Assembly: GCA_024402335.1 (NCBI GenBank)
Contig: JAKSTZ010000002.1
Coordinates: forward strand, 62,001 to 126,000
Source of the DNA: Bacteroidales bacterium
GTDB taxonomy: Bacteria; Bacteroidota; Bacteroidia; Bacteroidales; UBA1715
Direction: 5' to 3'
DNA length: 64,000 nt
Shown here: positions 56,917 to 64,000 of the stretch, piece after piece
Position numbering within the stretch: the first letter of the stretch is position 1
Layout: every line of letters starts with the position of its first letter
Translations under genes and position numbers: made by a program
The notes under the pieces: generated by a model
The model's input: only the letters and a program-made list of their open reading frames with translations
What the model was told of the DNA's origin: nothing
Databases searched by the model: none

Positions 56917-57912
56917 TTATTTAAACTTTTCAGACAATAATTTGAATTCTCGACGTGCAGAACGACGATCATACAAAATATTGTAAACCGCTTGTGTTAT
57001 AGGCATATCCACATTGTATTTTTCATTTGCATGAACAATACAATAAACACCTGTATAACCTTCGGCAACCATATTCATTTCAAGTTGCGCTGCTTTTACC
57101 GAATAACCTTTGCCTATCATGGTACCAAACGAACGGTTACGGCTAAATTGCGAATATGCAGTAACAAGCAAATCGCCAAGATATACGGAATCATTGATAT
57201 CACGTTTCAATGGTTTCACAACGTCAAGGAAACGTTTCATTTCTTGTATTGCATTTGACGTCAAAGCCGAAGTAAAGTTATCTCCATAGCCTAATCCATG
57301 TGCTATTCCCGAAGCCAACGCCATCACATTCTTCAAAACTGCAGAATACTCGATTCCTTCCATGTCTTTCGACAAACATGTGTGAATGAATGGAACCTTT
57401 AGCATTTCTGCCACTGTTTTCGCCAATTTTTGGTTAGCTGAACCTATTGTCAAGTATGACACACGTTCCATAGCAACCTCTTCGGCATGACAAGGACCTG
57501 AAATAACGGCCATTTGTCTTGGTTTAACTCTAAAACGTTCTTGCAAATATTCCGAAACAAGCATAACTTTTTCTGGTTCCATACCTTTTACCGCTGTCAC
57601 CAATTGCTTTTTTGACAAATCAACAGTAATGCCAGCACATAAAGAATCAATAAATTTTGAAGGAACACAAAAGATAATTATATCCGCATCACGGACTGCA
57701 TCATCAGCATTGTCGAATATACGCAATTTCTTAGTATTATATTCGATATCAGAGACATACATAGGATTATGTCCTGTTTGTTCAATACCTTCCTTAATTT
57801 CAGGTTCTCGGATATACCAAGAAACTGATTTTTGGCTCATATGAAGTATTTTTACAATGGCACTTGCCCAACTACCACTACCAAGTAAAGCTACTGTATT
57901 TTTTGATTTCAT
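56917..57912 (-). CDS. gpsA: Glycerol-3-phosphate dehydrogenase [NAD(P)+]
   Basis: 331 aa from ATG 57912 (MKSKNTVALLGSGSWASA); ATG 57930 upstream would overlap lysS. Reduces dihydroxyacetone phosphate to sn-glycerol 3-phosphate for phospholipids. NAD-binding LLGSGSWASAIVKIL, ISGPCHAEEVA, the catalytic Lys in EYSAVLKNVMALASGIAHG and GLGDLLVTAYS-like YLGDLLVTAYSQFSRN are as expected. It starts 2 bp after the lysS stop, forming an operon. Confidence 0.96.
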   Translation of the reverse strand: MKSKNTVALLGSGSWASAIVKILHMSQKSVSWYIREPEIKEGIEQTGHNPMYVSDIEYNTKKLRIFDNADDAVRDADIIIFCVPSKFIDSLCAGITVDLSKKQLVTAVKGMEPEKVMLVSEYLQERFRVKPRQMAVISGPCHAEEVAMERVSYLTIGSANQKLAKTVAEMLKVPFIHTCLSKDMEGIEYSAVLKNVMALASGIAHGLGYGDNFTSALTSNAIQEMKRFLDVVKPLKRDINDSVYLGDLLVTAYSQFSRNRSFGTMIGKGYSVKAAQLEMNMVAEGYTGVYCIVHANEKYNVDMPITQAVYNILYDRRSARREFKLLSEKFK

Positions 57913-57914
57913 AA

Positions 57915-59636
57915 TTATTGATTCAACCAAGATTTAACGTCTTCTGGTTTAGGATTAGTTAAATTTAATTTATTCTTTTTGTTGTAACCACACATGTCGG
58001 CATGCATTTTTGTGAACTTAACAGCTTGTGCATCTGCCAATTTCACAAAACCAAGTGCTTGAATCACTTCTGCCCATTCTTGTGGAATACCGGCAGCTAC
58101 GTACACAGAAATATCGTCTTTCGCTGCTTTCTTTTCTGGTTTCATTTGTGGGAAGAACAATACATCCTGAATTGTCGATGCACCTGTCATAATCATACAC
58201 AAACGGTCTATACCCATACCCATACCAGATGTTGGAGGCATACCATATTCCAATGCACGTACGAAATCGTGGTCAATAAACATAGCTTCGTCATCACCTT
58301 TTTCAGATAAACGAAGTTGATCTTTGAAACGTTCGTATTGATCGATTGGATCATTCAATTCAGAATATGCGTTACACAATTCTTTACCGTTTACCATCAA
58401 CTCGAAACGTTCTGTAAGATTTGGATTATTTCTATGTTTTTTACACAAAGGAGACATTTCTATTGGATAATCGATAATGAACGTTGGTTGAATATAAGTG
58501 CCTTCGCAGAATTCACCAAAAATTTCATCTATCATCTTACCTTTACCGAATGTTTCGTCAACATGGCCAAGTTTTAATTCGTGGCAGATAGAACGAATTT
58601 CTTCTTCTGATTTACCATCTAAATCATAGCCAGTCTTTTCTTTTATCGCATCAAGCATAGTGATACGTTTAAATGGAGCTTTGAAACTGATAGTCTTGCC
58701 ATCGAATGTTGTTTCCGTAGAGCCATTTACAGCAATACATATTGTTTCCAACAATTGTTCAGTAAACGACATCATCCAATTGTAGTCCTTGTATGAGACA
58801 TAGATTTCCATACAAGTAAACTCAGGATTATGGAACTTATCCATACCTTCGTTACGGAAGTTCTTACCGATTTCATATACACCTTCGAAACCACCAACAA
58901 TAAGTCGTTTCAAATACAATTCCGTAGCGATACGACAATACAAATCAATATCCAATGAATTATGGTGAGTAATGAACGGACGAGCACTTGCTCCACCTGG
59001 GATTGCTTGAAGAATTGGAGTTTCAACTTCCAAGTAACCACGTGAATTGAAGAACGAACGCATAGTTTCCAATATTTTCGCACGTTTTACGAAAACATCT
59101 TTTACACCACCGTTCACAACCAAATCAACATAACGTTGACGGTAACGCAATTCTGGATCGCTGAAAGCATCGTACACAACGCCATCTTTTTCCTTAACAA
59201 TTGGAAGCGGACGAAGAGATTTACTTAAAACTGTCAAAGTTTTAACATGTACAGAGATTTCACCCATTTGTGTAACAAACGCATAACCAGAAACACCGAC
59301 AAAGTCACCAATGTCAAGTAATTTCTTGAAAACTTCGTTATACAATGTTTTGTCTTCATCCGGACAGATTTCGTCACGGTTAATATATAATTGTATTCTT
59401 CCGAAAGAATCTTGTAATTCTGCGAAAGAAGCTTTACCCATTACACGACGAGCCATAAGACGACCTGCCAATGTAACATTTTGGAACAAACCACTCTCTG
59501 GAGTAAATTTTTCTAAGATTTCTTTTGAGTTTGCTGTTACCGTATATTCTGCTTCTGGATACGGATTAATTCCCAAATCGCGCAATTTCTGCAAAGAGTT
59601 TCTGCGCACTTGTTCTTGTTCACTCAATTGTTGCAT
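57915..59636 (-). CDS. lysS: Lysyl-tRNA synthetase (class II)
   Basis: 573 aa from ATG 59636 ([12 protein letters not shown]); the frame is open further upstream, but a good promoter lies inside that stretch and rules it out. OB-fold anticodon domain (about 60-170), class II motif 1 ([22 protein letters not shown]), motif 2 ([18 protein letters not shown]) and motif 3 ([15 protein letters not shown]). A C-terminal extension of about 70 residues ([19 protein letters not shown]) is characteristic of Bacteroidota LysS. Confidence 0.97.
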   Translation of the reverse strand: MQQLSEQEQVRRNSLQKLRDLGINPYPEAEYTVTANSKEILEKFTPESGLFQNVTLAGRLMARRVMGKASFAELQDSFGRIQLYINRDEICPDEDKTLYNEVFKKLLDIGDFVGVSGYAFVTQMGEISVHVKTLTVLSKSLRPLPIVKEKDGVVYDAFSDPELRYRQRYVDLVVNGGVKDVFVKRAKILETMRSFFNSRGYLEVETPILQAIPGGASARPFITHHNSLDIDLYCRIATELYLKRLIVGGFEGVYEIGKNFRNEGMDKFHNPEFTCMEIYVSYKDYNWMMSFTEQLLETICIAVNGSTETTFDGKTISFKAPFKRITMLDAIKEKTGYDLDGKSEEEIRSICHELKLGHVDETFGKGKMIDEIFGEFCEGTYIQPTFIIDYPIEMSPLCKKHRNNPNLTERFELMVNGKELCNAYSELNDPIDQYERFKDQLRLSEKGDDEAMFIDHDFVRALEYGMPPTSGMGMGIDRLCMIMTGASTIQDVLFFPQMKPEKKAAKDDISVYVAAGIPQEWAEVIQALGFVKLADAQAVKFTKMHADMCGYNKKNKLNLTNPKPEDVKSWLNQ

Positions 59637-59658
59637 AGTATTTTGAATAAAATTTCGG

Positions 59659-59687
59659 CAAATATAGACAATATATTTTTTCTCAAA
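59659..59687 (-). promoter_or_regulatory. Promoter of lysS-gpsA
   Basis: On the minus strand, TTTG (59687-59684), 17-nt spacer, TATATTTG (59666-59659). It lies 22 bp before the lysS ATG and supports the chosen start. Confidence 0.65.
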
Positions 59688-59762
59688 CTGAAAGTTATAA
59701 AAGATTACGAACAAAAAAACACCAAAGAGTATGAAAACACGAACCGACAACAAAATTCTGCC

Positions 59763-60131
59763 TTATTCCCGTATCATTACTATCTCAGGATATTCGTTTT
59801 TCAATCTTTTAGGTAATTTTTTCACTACTTCCGAATAACTGTGACGAATCAATCCTTGGATTTTTGAGTTTTGCAATGTTCCAAACAAATTCAGTTGATT
59901 CCACAAGCGTTTATTCATGTGGTATGCCCCTGAAATTTCAGAAAATTCACCTCGCAACTCTACCGCATATTCAGGATCGCACTTCAACACGAACCATTCT
60001 GTGTTTTCCAAATCTATCATAGCAAAGATTTTTCCACACACACGAAATACCAAGGTAGTTTCATCAAAAGGAAAGTCTTCCGTCGCCAAAGGCAACGAAA
60101 GACAATATTCCCGAACAGTTTCGATATTCAC
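59763..60131 (-). CDS. MmcQ/YjbR family protein
   Basis: 122 aa. CyaY-like fold protein: YCLSLPLATEDFPFDETTLVFRVCGKIFAMIDL and the C-terminal HMNKRLWNQLNLFGT and SYSEVVKKLPKR are diagnostic of the MmcQ/YjbR family. It is often called DNA-binding, with little evidence for a specific role. It starts 2 bp after the M3 peptidase stop and is the last gene of that unit. Confidence 0.9.
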   Translation of the reverse strand: MNIETVREYCLSLPLATEDFPFDETTLVFRVCGKIFAMIDLENTEWFVLKCDPEYAVELRGEFSEISGAYHMNKRLWNQLNLFGTLQNSKIQGLIRHSYSEVVKKLPKRLKNEYPEIVMIRE

Positions 60132-60133
60132 TT

Positions 60134-61852
60134 CTACCCTAATTTTTGAATTTCAGCATACACAAAATCCACAAGTTCTTTCACGTATTCATACGAGAAT
60201 TTGAACTCTATGCCTGCCGCTTTATAAATTTCAGGTATTGATTTGGTATAACCCAATTTCATAAATGCTTCGTAGTGCTCCAAGGCCTGCTGTGGATTTT
60301 CTTTGTATTGCTTCCACATTGCTATAGCACCAAGTTGTGCAAAACCATATTCTATATAATAGAAAGGCACTTCAAATATGTGCAATTGTTTTTGCCAAGT
60401 ACACTTACGAATTTGCTCCAGACCAGACCAATCAATTGTATTACCTGATTCAAATTCTTGAAGAATTGTAATCCATTGTGATTCACGTTGTTCTGCTGTA
60501 TGAGTCGGATTTTCGTACAACCAATGTTGGAATTTATCTATTATTGCAATCCATGGAATTACAGACAAAACTCCTTCTAATTGGCTTCGTTTTGCACGCT
60601 TCAAATCCTCTTCTTTTTCGAAATAGAAATGCCAATGTTCCATAGAAATCAACTCCATGCTCATAGAAGCAAGCTCTGCCACTTCCGATGGCAAATCTTT
60701 GAATTCAACCAATGGCAAATCTGCAGATATTATTGAATGAATTGCATGACCACCTTCGTGAACCAATGTCTCTACATCATGCAAAACACCTGCAGCATTC
60801 ATAAAAATAAAAGGTATATTGCTCTCATACAATGGATTATTATAACCTCCAGGCGCCTTTCCTATTCGAGATTCCAAATCCCAATAGCCATTTTCGGAAA
60901 GTAAGCGAAGACATTCGCCATAATATGGTTTTATTTCAGAAAAACATGCAATAGTTTTAGCAACAAAATCCTTTGTATCGGAGAATGGTTTCAATGCTGA
61001 TTTTTGATCCGCATCAACTTCCATATCCCATGGTCTAAGAACATCTAAACCAAGTTTTTGTTTTCTCTTTTTATTGATTTCTGTCAAAATTGGAGGCACT
61101 GCTTTTTGAATAGCTTGATGAAAAGCAAAGCAATCTTCTTTTGTGTAATCAAAACGGCAAAGACTTTTAAACTTATAGTCTCTAAAGTTTTGGAAACCTG
61201 CATTCAACGCAACTTGATGTCTCTTTTCTATTAATTTTGACAACAAGTCATTTAGCGTATTACGATCTTGCAAACGACGTTGCTGCATTTTCATGTACAC
61301 AGTTTCACGAACCGTTCTATCTGTTTTCTTAAGATAGACAGAAGCTTGTTGCAATGTCTTGGTTCCCTCGTGTTCTATAGTCATTTGCGAAGTAACATTG
61401 CCATATTCCTGCTCCATTGTCGATAATTCGGCAATTAACGGAACGTTCTCCTCACGGAACAACGCAGCACGCTGCTGCATTCCCTTTTTCATTATGGAGT
61501 AATCGCCAGCGAGAGAATTGAAGAACGGATTCTCAAGACATTTTTTATCTAAAAGATTCGAAAATTTCTGTTCCTCCGGTTCTATTTCTGTAACGAACAC
61601 ATTAAAATGATTACGTAACGCTTCATTGGTTGTGTCGCAAGTCATTTTTATGTAACGCCACGACATATCTTCTTCCATTACAGCCTCTACCTCGCTTCTA
61701 AACGCAAGGAATTCCAACATTGCCACTTCGGAATCAATTGGAAACACCAACAATTGTTCGTAGTACGGACGAACATCATCCCACGAATTAATTTGTAAAT
61801 CTACAGGCAAATATTTTCTTTTTTGTTTTGCCTGTTCCAATACACTAGTCAT
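60134..61852 (-). CDS. M3 family oligoendopeptidase (PepF-like)
   Basis: 572 aa cytoplasmic zinc metallopeptidase. Zinc motif HEGGHAIHS (about 366-374) with the distal Glu in SEVAELASMSMELI. The preceding helix-rich domain (about 50-330) forms the deep substrate channel of this family. It degrades short peptides. No signal peptide. Downstream of the DUF5606 gene by 5 bp and upstream of mmcQ/yjbR. Confidence 0.93.
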   Translation of the reverse strand: MTSVLEQAKQKRKYLPVDLQINSWDDVRPYYEQLLVFPIDSEVAMLEFLAFRSEVEAVMEEDMSWRYIKMTCDTTNEALRNHFNVFVTEIEPEEQKFSNLLDKKCLENPFFNSLAGDYSIMKKGMQQRAALFREENVPLIAELSTMEQEYGNVTSQMTIEHEGTKTLQQASVYLKKTDRTVRETVYMKMQQRRLQDRNTLNDLLSKLIEKRHQVALNAGFQNFRDYKFKSLCRFDYTKEDCFAFHQAIQKAVPPILTEINKKRKQKLGLDVLRPWDMEVDADQKSALKPFSDTKDFVAKTIACFSEIKPYYGECLRLLSENGYWDLESRIGKAPGGYNNPLYESNIPFIFMNAAGVLHDVETLVHEGGHAIHSIISADLPLVEFKDLPSEVAELASMSMELISMEHWHFYFEKEEDLKRAKRSQLEGVLSVIPWIAIIDKFQHWLYENPTHTAEQRESQWITILQEFESGNTIDWSGLEQIRKCTWQKQLHIFEVPFYYIEYGFAQLGAIAMWKQYKENPQQALEHYEAFMKLGYTKSIPEIYKAAGIEFKFSYEYVKELVDFVYAEIQKLG

Positions 61853-61857
61853 GGTTA

Positions 61858-62268
61858 TTATTTTTGACTTTCTTCTGCTTTTTCTTCAAAATTCAAAAGA
61901 CCTTTAGCACAAAGAATATTGTACCAATTCAACACTTTTTTCATGTCCGAAACATATACACGTTCTTTGTCGTAGTTTGGCAAAACATCACCAAAATAGT
62001 CCTTTATATCTTCATTTGTTGACTTTGAAGAAATTGAAGTCTGACCTTTGTTTTCCATTTTATAGATTTTTTCGAAAATCTCTGCCAAAGGAACTTCTTC
62101 GTCTTCTGTATAAATTGCGATATCTTCCAACGCACTCACTTTTGAAGAAAAATATACTGGAATTTTCTTACCTGTTTCTAACGATTCTACAATAATACTT
62201 CGTGATGATTGAGCAACTAATTTGAACAATCCTGATTGTCCCGAAATAGATAAAATATCTTTTAACAT
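61858..62268 (-). CDS. DUF5606 family protein
   Basis: 136 aa small acidic protein. The N-terminal LKDILSISGQSGLFKLVAQ and ESLETGKKIPVYFSSKVSALEDIAIYT followed by VPLAEIF are the DUF5606 pattern, restricted to Bacteroidota. No transmembrane segment. Unknown function; the central Ser-rich linker (about 73-85) separates it from a C-terminal helical part (SDMKKVLNWYNILCAKGLL). Lies between the TerB-DnaJ and M3 genes. Confidence 0.85.
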   Translation of the reverse strand: MLKDILSISGQSGLFKLVAQSSRSIIVESLETGKKIPVYFSSKVSALEDIAIYTEDEEVPLAEIFEKIYKMENKGQTSISSKSTNEDIKDYFGDVLPNYDKERVYVSDMKKVLNWYNILCAKGLLNFEEKAEESQK

Positions 62269-62280
62269 AATAGTAATGAA

Positions 62281-63030
62281 TTATTTAATATTTCTTTGTT
62301 TTTTGATTCTTTCGTATGCTTCGTTTATTTTTCTAAACTTCTCATTTGCAGATTTTTGTACATCTTCACCAAGATGACTGACTTTATCTGGATGATATTT
62401 GATAGCCATTTTCTTATACGCCTTCTTCACTTCTTCATCCGTTGCAGCAGAAGTGATTTCCAATACTTGGTAGGCACTTTCCAAATCATCATAGAATGTC
62501 GCCTTAATCGACTGGCTATCACTCACAGAAATACCTAATAAAGACGCAATATTTTCTATTACAGAAATTTCACTTGGATCAATTACACCATCGCTTTGTG
62601 CAACTGCATACAATAAGTGCAACAATTCCAAACGTGAAGCATATTGCATATTTTGACGTATCTGAGCACACACATCAGCAAGCGGAATATCTTTCTTTAA
62701 TACGTCACGCAATGCCTTCAACATATTTGCCGCACGAGATTCACCAAACGAAGACAGCAAATATTTCTTTACATAATCAAGTTCTGATTTTTTTACTATT
62801 CCATCTGCCTTCATTACAGCAGCAATAAGTACTAACAACGAAATATAAAAGTCATTTTGCGACATTCTTCGTTGTTGTTCAAATGGATCTGCCGTACCCG
62901 CAGACGTGCTACCGACTGTCGGCGACGTAACATTGTCAAACAGCGAACCTATAGCACCACCAATTAAGGCGCCAATAATTCCACCTGTTGCAAATCCGAT
63001 ACCTGCACCTATCCAACGACCTAATCCCAT
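62281..63030 (-). CDS. TerB-like / DnaJ-domain protein (DjlA-like)
   Basis: 249 aa. The glycine-rich N-terminus (GIGFATGGIIGALIGGAIGS) forms a membrane segment. A TerB-like helical domain (about 58-165) follows, and a C-terminal J-domain (about 180-249) contains the catalytic HPD in MAIKYHPDKVS. The arrangement matches DjlA, a membrane-anchored DnaK co-chaperone. The 5' end overlaps the coaE 3' end by 10 bp. Confidence 0.92.
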   Translation of the reverse strand: MGLGRWIGAGIGFATGGIIGALIGGAIGSLFDNVTSPTVGSTSAGTADPFEQQRRMSQNDFYISLLVLIAAVMKADGIVKKSELDYVKKYLLSSFGESRAANMLKALRDVLKKDIPLADVCAQIRQNMQYASRLELLHLLYAVAQSDGVIDPSEISVIENIASLLGISVSDSQSIKATFYDDLESAYQVLEITSAATDEEVKKAYKKMAIKYHPDKVSHLGEDVQKSANEKFRKINEAYERIKKQRNIK

Positions 63031-63611
63031 AATCTCTTTTTTATAGTATTAAATACATCCATAACCTGTGAGATTACAAAGGTATCATTATTTTCTATAA
63101 TAAAATCTGCATTAGCAACCGCTTTTTTTGTCGAAGACTGATTGTTTATTCTCGCAATCACACTATTCGCATCACAATTGTCACGTTTTTGTACTCTTTG
63201 TACACGAATACTATCATCTGCAACAACTACTATAGAAGCATCAAACTTTTTGTAAAGATCTGATTCATAGAGCAAAGCCGTTTCCATTATTGTAAAATCA
63301 GACTCTTGATTTTCACTCCACTTTTCATAATCCAACCACACCCGTGGATGAACAATAGAATTTACTTTTTCACAAAGAGACCTATCGGAAAATATAGCAT
63401 TAGCCATTATTTTCTTTTGTAAACGGCCATTTTCATACACATTGTCACCTATAAGCGATTTTAAAGAAGAGACGATAAAGTCGTCTTTTTCCATAAGCAT
63501 TTTGGCACGACTATCACTATCGTAAACCGGAACGCCAAGTATAGAGAAAATTCGTGCTACAACACTTTTTCCGCATCCTATCCCACCTGTTAATGCAATA
63601 TGTTTTTTCAT
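63021..63611 (-). CDS. coaE: Dephospho-CoA kinase
   Basis: 196 aa. P-loop LTGGIGCGKS (residues 7-16) and VYDSDSRAK. It phosphorylates the 3'-OH of the dephospho-CoA ribose, the last step of coenzyme A synthesis. It follows the YbbR-like gene by 3 bp and overlaps the TerB-DnaJ gene. The ybbR-coaE order is common in Bacteroidota. Confidence 0.96.
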   Translation of the reverse strand: MKKHIALTGGIGCGKSVVARIFSILGVPVYDSDSRAKMLMEKDDFIVSSLKSLIGDNVYENGRLQKKIMANAIFSDRSLCEKVNSIVHPRVWLDYEKWSENQESDFTIMETALLYESDLYKKFDASIVVVADDSIRVQRVQKRDNCDANSVIARINNQSSTKKAVANADFIIENNDTFVISQVMDVFNTIKKRLWD

Positions 63612-63614
63612 GAT

Positions 63615-64000
63615 TTATCTATCCAATATTTCTGAAATTACCCCATCCATTTCAGGATTTTGTCGGATTACACGTACGAATTTCGGAGAACGTACAATCT
63701 CAACTGGCACCATGCCCGATGCTGTCTTTTTTTCAAAATCAGCAACTGCTTCAAAATCAGACGGAAAATAGTCTTCCACACGACTTATCGGTACAAGAAA
63801 AGCTATAGTAACTTTATCTTTCATTAAATCTACAAGGATAGAACTGTCCTGTGGAACATTCAATAATTTTATTGGAACCGTTATCGATTGTTCTGTAAAC
63901 TTTGCAACTTTTCCAGATACAACAATTTGGTCTTCGCTAATCGAAACATTAGCAAGTGGTTTGACATTTACTGATACAGAAAATGCTTCCTTTACTTTTT
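63615..64000 (-). CDS. YbbR-like (CdaR) domain protein, C-terminal part
   Basis: The minus-strand frame is open from the right window edge (64000) to the stop at 63615, so the start is outside the window; about 128 residues are visible. The visible part has two YbbR-type beta units, SGKVAKFTEQSITVPIKLLN and ASGMVPVEIVRSPKFVRVI, the fold of extracytoplasmic YbbR/CdaR proteins. An internal ATG at 63863 is not the true start, because coding continues upstream of it. Its neighbour coaE supports the assignment. Confidence 0.78.
   Translation of the reverse strand, partial: KVKEAFSVSVNVKPLANVSISEDQIVVSGKVAKFTEQSITVPIKLLNVPQDSSILVDLMKDKVTIAFLVPISRVEDYFPSDFEAVADFEKKTASGMVPVEIVRSPKFVRVIRQNPEMDGVISEILDR

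Overview
The window reads as a chromosomal core segment of an anaerobic member of the Bacteroidota, most likely order Bacteroidales. The evidence is a low-GC genome and A-rich leaders instead of Shine-Dalgarno sites. Several Bacteroidota-type promoters (TTG, about 17-21 nt, TAnnTTTG) are present. Signal peptides end in ...AQ, there is a type IX secretion (T9SS) C-terminal domain, and several families are typical of this phylum (DUF4301, DUF5606, DUF1015 next to serC/serA, FISUMP, the OstA-like protein, the GlmU-like sugar nucleotidyltransferase). I see no rRNA, tRNA, CRISPR, insertion sequence, transposase or phage gene.

Layout. 1-11070 is mostly minus strand. It holds a very long secreted protein that runs off the left edge, prmA, a 0.7-kb non-coding gap, and an operon of TPR protein, outer-membrane barrel, rlmH and a nucleoside hydrolase. 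11269-20369 is plus strand: DUF389 membrane protein, guaA, DUF4301, a phosphosulfolactate synthase-like gene (comA), crcB, a DEDD exonuclease, an RlmI-type methyltransferase and a sodium:alanine symporter. 20366-22323 (minus) is a secreted pair, PepSY-like/SdiA-regulated and FISUMP. 22487-40451 (plus) is the metabolic heart: phosphohexomutase, pta, ackA, two M16 peptidases, a T9SS-sorted protein, rel, purA and the complete rseC-rnfBCDGEA operon, followed by a frameshifted lipoprotein gene. 40584-52713 (minus) carries serC-serA-DUF1015, lon, a GlmU-like protein, a MuiA-like protein, an outer-membrane protein, an OstA/LptA-like protein and a MoxR ATPase. mdh (plus) stands alone at 52930. 53998-64000 (minus) carries valS, gpsA, lysS, mmcQ/yjbR, an M3 peptidase, DUF5606, a TerB-DnaJ protein, coaE and the end of a YbbR-like gene.

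How the genes fit together. pta-ackA (acetate and ATP), mdh and a complete Rnf complex (ferredoxin:NAD+ oxidoreductase coupled to ion translocation) indicate fermentative energy metabolism with an ion gradient. The AGCS symporter may use that gradient. guaA, purA and Rel link purine nucleotide supply with (p)ppGpp control. serC-serA begins serine biosynthesis. The OstA-like, MuiA-like, TPR/barrel and T9SS proteins serve the envelope.

The points most worth checking are: (1) Lon protease with the Walker A lysine replaced by threonine while all other catalytic residues are intact; (2) a lipoprotein gene behind rnfA split by a -1 frameshift exactly at an A AAA AAA heptamer; (3) a Rel protein with Gln in place of the His of the synthetase GYxSLH motif; (4) a comA/HSA32-family gene outside any known coenzyme M context; (5) a hairpin plus T-tract placed between serC and serA; (6) an uncharacterised secreted protein of more than 1060 residues at the left edge. 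I did not find a convincing new multi-gene defence or mobile system.
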